A DNA stretch of 64,000 nucleotides from Acidobacteriota bacterium (GTDB taxonomy: Bacteria > Acidobacteriota > Aminicenantia > Aminicenantales > Saccharicenantaceae): assembly GCA_033549365.1 (NCBI GenBank), contig JAWSUF010000003.1:186001-250000 (forward strand). The letters run 5' to 3'. The notes below the pieces were generated by a model, which made no database searches, was not told the DNA's origin, and was given only the letters and a program-made list of their open reading frames with translations. How positions within the stretch are numbered: position 1 is the stretch's first letter; the number at the start of each line of letters is the position of its first letter. The position numbers and the translations under genes were made by a program. Shown piece after piece: positions 26,042 to 33,545 of this stretch.

Positions 26042-29000
26042 TTACAGCCGTCGTTTCCGGAAGACGATCGTGTACATGGCCGGGACGACGACCAGGGTCA
26101 GGATCGTCGTGAAGGCCAGACCGAAGATGATCGTCCAGGCCAGGGGATTCCAGAACGCGGCGTTGTCGCCTCCCCAGGAGATTTGCGGGTTGAGCCGGGT
26201 GAAGAACGTCTGGAAGTTGATGTTCATGCCGACGGCCAGAGGCAGGAGGCCGAGAATCGTGGACAGGGCCGTCAGGATGACCGGCGTCAGGCGCGTGGAC
26301 GCGGCGTCGACCACGGCGGCGGAAAAATCCCCCCCCTCCCTCAGCAGCTTGTCCATGTAGTCGATGATGATGATGGCGTTCTTGACGACGATTCCGGCCA
26401 CGGCGATGATCCCCATGCCTGTCATGATGATCGAAAACTCCAGCCGGAAGAGGGTGAAGCCCAGCAGGACGCCGGTGAAACTGAGAAAGATCTGGGCGAT
26501 GATGATGACCGGCTTGGACAGGGAGTTGAACTGGGCGACCAGGATGATGAAGATCAGGAACATGGCGATGACCAGAGCCTTGCCCAGGAATTCTCCGACC
26601 TCCCGCTGGAAATCCTGCTCCCCCGTGAAGGCCACGGTGTAGCCCGGCTCGATCTCGAAGCGCGGCAACTCTCCCCGAATCCGCCGGATGATTTCGTTGG
26701 CGTTCGCGCCCCGGAAGACGTTGGCGCTGAGAGTGAGGACCCGCGTGTTGTCGATCCGGGTGATCCCGCCGTAACTTGTGAGCGTGGAGATTTTCGCGAC
26801 GGCGGAGATGGGGATGTCTTTGGCCGGGTTTCCTCCCCGGGCCGGCACCGATAGGGTCTGGCTGAGAAGCGCGGGAAGATCGTCCCGGTAGCGGCGTGAA
26901 AGCCGAAGCTGAATGGGGAACTCTTCCTCGCCTTCCTTGAAACGGGATATTTCGCTGCCGTAGATCGAAGTCCGGAGAGCGCCGCCGATCTGGGCCGTCG
27001 AGACGCCCAGTTGATTGGCTTTTTCCCGGTCGATCTCAAGAATGATCTCGGGTTTGTTGACTTCCATGCTGGCCTTGAATTTCTCCAGTCCGCGGATGCC
27101 CAGACCCTCGATAAACGTCTCCAGCCGGCCGGCGATGTCGAGCAGGGCGTCGATGTCGTCGCCGCTGATTTCGATGTTGACGGGAGCGCCTGACGGCGGA
27201 CCCATGGCCGCGCCCTCGATGCGGATCTCGGCTCCGGGGATGCCCCGGAGCTCGCGCCGCAGATCCTCCATGATTTCCGCCGTCGTGCGCGGTCCGCGGC
27301 GGTCTTTGTATTCCACGAAGTTCAAGGTCACCTTGGCCAGCTTGTCTTGGGCGAATCTTTCGAACATGCCGCTTCCGGCGTTGACGGCCACATTGGAGAC
27401 CATGGACTCCACGTCCGGATTATCGTGGCCGATGATCCCGGCGATCCTGTCCTCGACCTGGCGGCAGATGCGGTCGGTCACATCGATATGCGTTCCCTCC
27501 GGCATGGTGATATAGACGTAAACGGAGTTGGGGTCGCCGCTCGGGAAAAAGACGACCCGGGGCGGGCGAAGCCCCATCAGGAAAAAAGAGGAAAAGAACA
27601 GCAGAATGACGGCGACGACGACGGCATAAGGCCGCCGGCCCCTGAGGAAAAAGGCCAGTCCTCTCCGGTAGAAAGCCATCAAGGCCGGCAAGACGCGGCA
27701 TTGGAAACGGTCGATCAGGCGGTCGGTGACGTACTTGGTCAGGTAGTAGCCGAGGACGCCGAAAGCCAGGATATTGGCCGGAAGAATCCGTCCCGAGGCG
27801 TAAAGGATGGCGGCCAGGCCGATCGCCGCGCCCGTCAGAATCAGGGCTTTGCGGCTCGGTCGTCCCGGCTTGGCGTCGGGTTCCCGCGGGATATATTTCA
27901 TGAAGGCCACGGCAAAGACCGGATTGATGAAATAGGCCACGAACAGCGAGGCGGTGAGAGCGATGATGACCGTGATCGGCAGGTAGGACATGAATTTCCC
28001 GGCGATACCGGGAATGAAAATGAGCGGGAAAAAGGGGGCGATCGTCGTCAAGGTGCCGGTAAAGACCGCCAGGGCGACCTCGCCCACGGCGCGCTTGGTC
28101 GCGGGGATGATGGGCAGGTTTTCCGTGGTCATGAAGTGGCGGTAGATGTTCTCGACGACGACGATGGAATTGTCGACGACGATGCCCAGAACCAGGATAA
28201 AGGCCATGAGAACCACTCGGTTCAGCGTGAATCCGACCACGGGGAAAAAAATGAAGGCGATGATCATGGAGAGGGGGATGGCGACGCCGACGAAGAGGGC
28301 GTTGATGCGGCCCATGAAAAACATCAGGACGAAGAAGACGACCAGGAATCCCAGGATGATGGTGTTGAAGAGATCGCTCACGGCGTTCCGCGTTCTGGCG
28401 CTGCTGTCGCCCGAGAGAGTCACGACCAGGTTGGCGGGGGCGGAGGACTCGAATTCCTCGAGGATGACCTGAATTTTTTCGACCGCGCTGATCAGGTTTT
28501 GGCCGCCCCGTTTGATCACGTTGAGTGTGACGACGTCCTCGGAGTCGAGCCGGGAAAAGCTTTCCCGGTCCTTGAACCCGTCCCGGACTTCGGCGATGTC
28601 CTTGAGGGCGATGCCGTCCTGAAGAATGATGTTCCGGATCTGATCGACCGAGCTGAACTCCCCGACGATCCGCAAGTTCCGCCGAATCCCGTCCGAGGCG
28701 ACCAGGCCGCCCGAAAGGGTCAGGTTTTCCGAGGCGATCGCACCCCGGATGGAGTTGAAACTCAGTCCCGCGGCCTGCATCTTGTAGAGATCGACATCGA
28801 TCTGGATCTCCCGATCCAGGGCGCCGACGATATTCACCCGGGTGATTTCCTCCAGGCTTTCGATTTTGTCCTGGAGATCGTCGGCCAATTGTTTCAGCCG
28901 GACCAGACCGAGATCGCCGGTCAGGTTGATGTAGAGAATGGGAATTTCGGAGAGATCGATCCTTCTGACCTGGGGCTCCTGGAAGAGGTCGCTCGGAAGT

Positions 29001-29368
29001 TCTCCGCGCGCGTCGTCCACGGCTTGCCGCACATCCAGGTAGGCTTGGGTTTCGTCCACACCCAGTTGGAACTCGACGAAGATGGACGAGTAGTCCTGGA
29101 TGGAGTTGCTGTTGATGTGCTTGATCCCGTTGATGCCCTTGAGACGCTTTTCGAGGGGACGGGTGATGAGGTTTTCCACGTCGGCCGGGGAGGTTCCCGG
29201 ATAGATGGTCCCGATCATGTAGTAGGGGAAGACGATCTCGGGCATTTCCTCCTTGGGCGTGGCCTGGTACTGCATGATTCCGAAGAGAACCAGCAGGATG
29301 GTCAGAATGAAGATCGTCGTGCGGCCGTCGACCGCCCGGCTGGAGGGTTTGAATTCGCGATCCTTCAT
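26042..29368 (-). CDS. RND efflux pump permease (AcrB/HAE-1 superfamily)
   Basis: Proton-driven tripartite pump subunit of 1108 residues, the usual size. After the first membrane helix, the pore-domain start ATPKEEMPEIVFPYYMIGTIYPG matches the divergent MdtB/MexF-like group. Helix 4 has VLGIVVDNSIVVVENIYRH, containing the DN proton-relay residues, and the second-half hallmark is AVAGIVVKNAIIIIDYMDKL. Periplasmic domains with PNxVYVYI-type strands fit porter subdomains. An extra segment of about 50 residues (PREPDAKPGRPSRKAL plus two short hydrophobic stretches) sits between helices 6 and 7. Operon order is TolC, adaptor, permease on the minus strand. Substrate unknown; no regulator gene is adjacent. 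Confidence 0.95.
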   Translation of the reverse strand: MKDREFKPSSRAVDGRTTIFILTILLVLFGIMQYQATPKEEMPEIVFPYYMIGTIYPGTSPADVENLITRPLEKRLKGINGIKHINSNSIQDYSSIFVEFQLGVDETQAYLDVRQAVDDARGELPSDLFQEPQVRRIDLSEIPILYINLTGDLGLVRLKQLADDLQDKIESLEEITRVNIVGALDREIQIDVDLYKMQAAGLSFNSIRGAIASENLTLSGGLVASDGIRRNLRIVGEFSSVDQIRNIILQDGIALKDIAEVRDGFKDRESFSRLDSEDVVTLNVIKRGGQNLISAVEKIQVILEEFESSAPANLVVTLSGDSSARTRNAVSDLFNTIILGFLVVFFVLMFFMGRINALFVGVAIPLSMIIAFIFFPVVGFTLNRVVLMAFILVLGIVVDNSIVVVENIYRHFMTTENLPIIPATKRAVGEVALAVFTGTLTTIAPFFPLIFIPGIAGKFMSYLPITVIIALTASLFVAYFINPVFAVAFMKYIPREPDAKPGRPSRKALILTGAAIGLAAILYASGRILPANILAFGVLGYYLTKYVTDRLIDRFQCRVLPALMAFYRRGLAFFLRGRRPYAVVVAVILLFFSSFFLMGLRPPRVVFFPSGDPNSVYVYITMPEGTHIDVTDRICRQVEDRIAGIIGHDNPDVESMVSNVAVNAGSGMFERFAQDKLAKVTLNFVEYKDRRGPRTTAEIMEDLRRELRGIPGAEIRIEGAAMGPPSGAPVNIEISGDDIDALLDIAGRLETFIEGLGIRGLEKFKASMEVNKPEIILEIDREKANQLGVSTAQIGGALRTSIYGSEISRFKEGEEEFPIQLRLSRRYRDDLPALLSQTLSVPARGGNPAKDIPISAVAKISTLTSYGGITRIDNTRVLTLSANVFRGANANEIIRRIRGELPRFEIEPGYTVAFTGEQDFQREVGEFLGKALVIAMFLIFIILVAQFNSLSKPVIIIAQIFLSFTGVLLGFTLFRLEFSIIMTGMGIIAVAGIVVKNAIIIIDYMDKLLREGGDFSAAVVDAASTRLTPVILTALSTILGLLPLAVGMNINFQTFFTRLNPQISWGGDNAAFWNPLAWTIIFGLAFTTILTLVVVPAMYTIVFRKRRL

Positions 29369-29397
29369 GGTTGGCGTCCTTCCGTCGCCGGATTCGG

Positions 29398-30552
29398 CTA
29401 GCGGGAGTCTCCGTCGACGGCGATGGGACGGCCGTCGGCGACGAGTTGGAATCCGAATGTCACGACCCTGTCGCCGGACGTGAGACCTTCGAGAATCTCC
29501 ACCCGGTTGTCATAGGTTTGACCGATCCGGACGGTTCTCTTTACGGCGTTCATCCGCCCTCCCTCGTCCACGGCGATGAAAAGAAATCTCTCTGCGCCTG
29601 TTTCCTGGACGACGTTCTGGGGAATGGTCAGGGCGTCAGGGTTGGTGTAATCGTTGATCGTCAGAACGGCCAGCATATTGGGCTTGATTCCCGGCTCGCC
29701 GGCCGGGAGGAGGACTTCGACATGGAACGTCCGGTTCCGGGCGTCGATGACCTGGGAGACGGTGTCGATCCGGCCCTCGAATTCACGGCCGAGGACGGGG
29801 ATGGAAATACCGACGGGGTCGCCGCGAAGCACCCGGCCGACGTAGTTTTCGGACAAAGAGGCCTTGACTTTGAGGCCGGACATCCGGACGATGCGGAAAG
29901 CCCCGAAACCGGCCGGAGCCATTTCGCCCTCCTTGATCATGATCTCGTCGACGACGCCGTCGATGGGGGCCGTGATCCGGGTGAGATTCAACTGTTCCTG
30001 AAGCGTGGCCAGCTTTTTCTCCAGGCCCTCCTTGTTGTTTTTGGCCTGCAGAAATTCGATCTCGCTGCCGATCTTTTTCTCCCAGAGGCGGGCTCGGCGT
30101 TCGTAGATGGTTTCGGCCAGGACCAAGCCGTGCTCCACTTCGGCGATCCCGCTTTCCAGAACGGCGGCGTCGAGTTCGGCCAGGATCCGGCCTTTGGCCA
30201 CGCGGTCGCCGGTTTTGACGCGGATGGTTTTCACGAGGCCGGGAGAAAGAGGCGGGACCAGGATATTGGCGTCGGATTCGACGACGCCCTGGACGGTGAT
30301 GAAATGCCGGAACACGCCCGGGACGACGGTTTCGACCCGGACGGAAATCGGCGCCTCGGCCGTTCGGCCCGAGGTTGTCTGCGGTCCGGAGAGGCGGGCT
30401 TTCAATTGATCGATCTCTTGGGTCAGGGCGTCGCGCTGTTTTTCCAGTTTTCGGATGCGGTTCGAGGGATCGCCGGGGCGGCAGGATAGAGCGAGGGTCG
30501 TCCCGAGGATTGCGGCGATCAGGGCGAAAGATGCGGTCTTGTTTCGTTTCAT
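29398..30552 (-). CDS. RND efflux periplasmic adaptor (HlyD/MexA family), lipoprotein
   Basis: Membrane-fusion protein of 384 residues. The ATG at 30552 gives MKRNKTASFALIAAILGTTL followed by lipobox LALSC, so it is a lipoprotein; AAGGA lies eight bases upstream. A coiled segment (RIRKLEKQRDALTQEIDQLK) comes before the lipoyl half VKTGDRVAKGRILAELDAA. The alpha-hairpin and second lipoyl half (RITAPIDGVVDEIMIKEGE) follow, then the barrel and ILEGLTSGDRVVTFG. Permease start is 29 bp downstream. It partners the permease and the TolC-like gene. The N-terminal coiled coil before the lipoyl domain is slightly unusual and might set periplasmic reach. Confidence 0.93.
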   Translation of the reverse strand: MKRNKTASFALIAAILGTTLALSCRPGDPSNRIRKLEKQRDALTQEIDQLKARLSGPQTTSGRTAEAPISVRVETVVPGVFRHFITVQGVVESDANILVPPLSPGLVKTIRVKTGDRVAKGRILAELDAAVLESGIAEVEHGLVLAETIYERRARLWEKKIGSEIEFLQAKNNKEGLEKKLATLQEQLNLTRITAPIDGVVDEIMIKEGEMAPAGFGAFRIVRMSGLKVKASLSENYVGRVLRGDPVGISIPVLGREFEGRIDTVSQVIDARNRTFHVEVLLPAGEPGIKPNMLAVLTINDYTNPDALTIPQNVVQETGAERFLFIAVDEGGRMNAVKRTVRIGQTYDNRVEILEGLTSGDRVVTFGFQLVADGRPIAVDGDSR

Positions 30553-30563
30553 GGCGTTGTCCT

Positions 30564-31949
30564 TCAATAGGCTTGTCGGATCCGGTCCAGGCGGTTTTTG
30601 GCGTTCAGAAGGTCCAGAAGGGCCTGGATATAGGACGATTGGGCCTGGAGATGTTTGTCGGAGGCCTGGGTCAGTTCCAGGCTGGAGGCCAGGCCCTCCC
30701 GGTATTTTTCTCGTGTCACGTCGTAGACCCTTTCGGCCAGGGCCAGGTTGGCTTCCATGGTCCGCCGATTGTCCAGGGCGGAGGACAGGCGGGTCCGCGC
30801 CTGCTCATCCTCGAGTTCCAAACCCCGGGCGGCCTGGAGCGCGGTATTGCGGGCCTGCTCCGCGGCCAGACCGGCCTGTTGGATACGGGCGCTCTGAGCA
30901 CCGCTCCGGAAAACAGGCAGGCTGATGTTGATTCCCAGGATCTGGAAGGGGAACCAGTTGCGGTCGAAATTGAAGAAGTCGAATTGGGAGCGAAAGGCGT
31001 TCTGCTGGTAGGTGAAAAAGGCGGAGACGGTGGGGAGGGATTTGACCTTTTCATTTTTCAGGGCCAGCTCGGCCAGCCGGGCCTGACCCTCGACCAGCTT
31101 GAGGTCCACGCTCTCCGCCGGGTTGAATTCCGAGTCGAGTGCGGAGGCGATGTCGACGTTTCTGATGATGGTCTGGAGGCTGTCGGTCAGGGTGATGTCT
31201 TCCTCCAGATCGAGGCCCATCTGAAATTTCAGGAGCTTTTCGGCGATGTCCCGCTGCTTTTCCAAAGTCCGAAGCGTGTTTTCGATCTGGTTGACCGTGA
31301 TCTGGATGAGGTCGGCGTCGGTCTCCGAGAGAAAGCCTTCGCGGTGGAGTTCCCGGATTTCGCCGGCGGTTTTGGTGATGTTGTCCAGGGTGGATTTAAG
31401 GATGCGTTCGTTTTCCGCAGTCACGAGGATGAGATAGTAGGTTCCGGTCACGGTTTCCCGGACTTGGAGCCGGGTTCTCTCCAACCCGTGATCCGCGACC
31501 TGTTGGTAGAGTCCGGCGGTTTGCAGGCCGACAAAATAGCTGCCGTTGAAAACGAGCTGCTGGATCTGGACATTGGCCGTGGCGTTGTGCTGGGTGCCGA
31601 ACTGGATGGGGATCTTCTCTTCGGGCTTGCCTTCGAAGAAATTGGGGATCAGGCTTGTCGGCAGCCTCAGGTTGTTGTTGTAGGTGACGGCTGAGCTGAT
31701 CTGGGGGAGGCCTACGGCCACGGTTTCCTTGAGCTTTTGGCGGGCCGTCTGGACGTCGATTTGGGAACGGCGCGCCTCGAAGCTGTTCTCGACGGCGAAT
31801 TCGCGGGCGGCCTGCAGGCTGAAGGCGCGGACTTCGCCGGCTCGAGACGTCGAGGGTAAGAGGGGGATAGCGGCCAGGAGCAGGCCGCCGATCAACCGGA
31901 GGCGTTTCCGGCGTCCGGATATTCTTCCGCCGGTGAGGTTTACGGTCAT
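30564..31949 (-). CDS. TolC-family outer-membrane efflux protein
   Basis: Outer-membrane channel of 461 residues. Signal peptide: RRKRLRLIGGLLLAAIPLL to about SRAGE. Two homologous halves of long helices are visible: AREFAVENSFEARRSQIDVQ, the strand-rich part PQISSAVTYNNN, then second-half features LPTVSAFFTYQQNAF, GINISLPVFRSGAQSARIQQA and YREGLASSLELTQASDKHLQ. The P-x-F/x-SG motif (LPVFRSG) is the family hallmark. The ATG at 31949 has AAGGAA upstream. It is the first gene of the efflux operon, driven by the extended -10 promoter at 32.05 kb, and the adaptor gene starts 11 bp after its stop. Confidence 0.94.
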   Translation of the reverse strand: MTVNLTGGRISGRRKRLRLIGGLLLAAIPLLPSTSRAGEVRAFSLQAAREFAVENSFEARRSQIDVQTARQKLKETVAVGLPQISSAVTYNNNLRLPTSLIPNFFEGKPEEKIPIQFGTQHNATANVQIQQLVFNGSYFVGLQTAGLYQQVADHGLERTRLQVRETVTGTYYLILVTAENERILKSTLDNITKTAGEIRELHREGFLSETDADLIQITVNQIENTLRTLEKQRDIAEKLLKFQMGLDLEEDITLTDSLQTIIRNVDIASALDSEFNPAESVDLKLVEGQARLAELALKNEKVKSLPTVSAFFTYQQNAFRSQFDFFNFDRNWFPFQILGINISLPVFRSGAQSARIQQAGLAAEQARNTALQAARGLELEDEQARTRLSSALDNRRTMEANLALAERVYDVTREKYREGLASSLELTQASDKHLQAQSSYIQALLDLLNAKNRLDRIRQAY

Positions 31950-32051
31950 GGGATCGTTCCTTCTTTATAGAGTTAGGTTTATTCTACGAAAACCATCTGA
32001 AATCGTTGCCTTGCCTCTGCAGCCGGCTCGACTTGTGAATAGATCAACTGA

Positions 32052-32060
32052 ATTATAGCA
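32052..32060 (-). promoter_or_regulatory. Extended -10 promoter of the RND efflux operon
   Basis: On the minus strand TGC-TATAAT (32052-32060), a perfect -10 with the TGn extension and only a weak -35 (TTAAAC, 17 bp upstream). The leader to 31949 is about 96 nt. Confidence 0.55.
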
Positions 32061-32115
32061 CATTGGAAAAAGATGTTTAAATCGTATGTATAAAACTTCT
32101 TGAAGACAAATCAGG

Positions 32116-32121
32116 TATAAT
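32116..32121 (+). promoter_or_regulatory. -10 element upstream of the secreted amidotransferase-like gene
   Basis: A perfect TATAAT 17 nt before the ATG at 32139. No convincing -35 box is present, so activator control is possible. The ribosome site GGTGGAG lies between. Confidence 0.4.
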
Positions 32122-32138
32122 GCCTCCGAGGTGGAGAC

Positions 32139-33314
32139 ATGAAGAAATGCGTGTTTTTCGGGCTCTTCCCGTTCTTGCTGGCGGTTGTTGTCGGTGCCCT
32201 GGCTCAACCGCAATCCGGGACGGCTGATCACCGGTATCTCGATTCGGCGCCGGAGCCGCGAACGGAAATTCGTCTGGCCGTGTTCAATCCTTCGGTCTTC
32301 ACACTCCGGGCGCTGTCCGGGCTTATGAAGCACGGCCTCCTGGATGTTCCCGGACTCACGGTTGTCGGGCTCTACCATGCCAAGGAAAAAACGGATTATG
32401 AGGAATCGCGGACGCACGCCGCGGAAAACGGCATCGATTGGATCCGTTTCCATGAACTGGAGGCCGAAGTGCCCGCGGACGTGCTTTACAGCCGGAACGA
32501 CTGGACGCCGGTTTTTGAAGCCGTCGTTCGGAAAACCGACGGCGTCATCTTTTTCGGCGGTCCGGACCTTCCGCCCGCAATCTATGAGCGCAAGACCCAT
32601 CTTCTGACCGTCATTCAGGATCCCTGGAGACATTTTCTCGAAGCCTCGGCGGCCTTTCATTTCCTGGGAGGATTCCAGGACGAACGCTTCGATCCACTTC
32701 TGGTCTTGCGGCCGCAATTCGCGGTTCTGGGGATCTGCCTGGGCCTCCAGACACTTAACGGCGCCACGGGCGGGACTCTGGTCCAGGATATCTGGATGGA
32801 AACTTACGGCGTGAAGACCTTCGAGGATGCGGAAGCCTTGGGGCGGGAGCAGTGGCACAACAATCCTCATATCCGACTTCATCCCGCAAGCGGTCTGACG
32901 GGATACAACTTTCACGCGCTGCGGTTGGAAAAGGACGGAATCTTCGTCCGGGTTATGGGCTTGGATCCCGCCTCCGAGCCGTGGATCCTGAGCTCGCACC
33001 ATCAGGCGGCCGACAAACCGGGCAAGGGATGGGTTGTCGCGGCCCGGTCCCGGGACGGCCGGGTGGTCGAAGCCCTCGAGCACGGCGTTTTTCCGAATGT
33101 GCTGGCCGTACAATTTCACCCGGAGCACCCGCTTCTCTGGGAGGACGAGCCGAAATTCCGGCTTTCTCCGGACGACCCGGAACCGATCAGCTACAAGGAG
33201 AGAATCGAAGAAACGGCCGGGAGCCTGGAGTTTCACCGGAAAATCTGGCATTGGTTCGGGGCGGCATTGAAGGAGTCATTTGCCGCGCTGGACAAGAGTC
33301 GACAAATAAGATAG
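32139..33314 (+). CDS. Exported class-I glutamine amidotransferase-like protein (peptidase C26-like)
   Basis: Protein of 391 residues with a signal peptide (MKKCVFFGLFPFLLAVVVGA to about LAQPQ), so it acts outside the cytoplasm, which is unusual for this fold. The first part (TEIRLAVFNPSVFTLRALSG) looks like an added Rossmann-type domain. The catalytic set of class-I GATases is complete: nucleophile Cys200 in FAVLGICLGLQTL, oxyanion region GGPDLPPAIYE, and His327/Glu329 in AVQFHPEHP. SSHHQA is typical of gamma-glutamyl-GABA hydrolases (C26). No synthetase partner is nearby, so I infer a gamma-glutamyl or amide hydrolase in the periplasm, perhaps feeding peptide salvage. The ribosome site is GGTGGAG. 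Confidence 0.82.
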   Translation: MKKCVFFGLFPFLLAVVVGALAQPQSGTADHRYLDSAPEPRTEIRLAVFNPSVFTLRALSGLMKHGLLDVPGLTVVGLYHAKEKTDYEESRTHAAENGIDWIRFHELEAEVPADVLYSRNDWTPVFEAVVRKTDGVIFFGGPDLPPAIYERKTHLLTVIQDPWRHFLEASAAFHFLGGFQDERFDPLLVLRPQFAVLGICLGLQTLNGATGGTLVQDIWMETYGVKTFEDAEALGREQWHNNPHIRLHPASGLTGYNFHALRLEKDGIFVRVMGLDPASEPWILSSHHQAADKPGKGWVVAARSRDGRVVEALEHGVFPNVLAVQFHPEHPLLWEDEPKFRLSPDDPEPISYKERIEETAGSLEFHRKIWHWFGAALKESFAALDKSRQIR

Positions 33315-33345
33315 TATATGTATGAAATAAGCAAAGGAGAGTGCC

Positions 33346-33408
33346 ATGAAGCGCTACATGACGCCTCGCGTGGCCCATTGTAAAGACGGCTGCCCATTGT
33401 CCTCCTGA
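33346..33408 (+). CDS. Possible 20-residue cysteine-containing peptide
   Basis: A 20-codon frame (MKRYMTPRVA..., two Cys spaced as CKDGC, ending PLSS) with an excellent ribosome site AAAGGAGAG (33334-33342) at correct spacing. It lies 31 bp after the amidotransferase-like gene and is closed by a strong terminator at 33439-33482. Its TGA stop falls in the loop of a 6-bp hairpin. The opening MKRYxTPRV resembles leader regions of some short peptide precursors such as lasso or other RiPPs, but no modification enzyme is recognisable nearby. It could instead be a regulatory leader peptide or chance. I have no homology evidence. Confidence 0.35.
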   Translation: MKRYMTPRVAHCKDGCPLSS

Positions 33409-33416
33409 GCAGGAGG
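33401..33416 (+). other. Hairpin overlapping the small-peptide stop codon
   Basis: Perfect inverted repeat CCTCCT-GAGC-AGGAGG. The peptide stop codon sits across the stem and loop, and the 3' arm is a consensus Shine-Dalgarno sequence, but no start codon follows at useful distance. Confidence 0.4.
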
Positions 33417-33438
33417 CTAAAAGGCTCACCGGCTGTGA

Positions 33439-33482
33439 AAAGCCCTTCTTTCGGCTTTGGCTCGGAGGAAGGGCTTTTTTTT
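33439..33482 (+). terminator. Rho-independent terminator
   Basis: AAGCCCTTC pairs with GAAGGGCTT around a loop of roughly 20 nt and is followed by eight or more T residues. It ends the amidotransferase/small-peptide transcript. Confidence 0.8.
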
Positions 33483-33545
33483 GCCGCGATGAACTTTTCC
33501 GGTCTGACCTGCGTCTTTATGAGTGTGAAGTGAAATCGAGGCAGG

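Noticed and set aside
27347-29401. Long plus-strand frame opposite the RND permease
   Set aside because: Very Asp/Gly/Glu/His-rich composition typical of antisense GC-rich codons; no domain is recognisable.
33435-33533. 32-codon GTG frame following the AGGAGG hairpin arm
   Set aside because: Spacing to AGGAGG is too large and the frame runs through the terminator stem.
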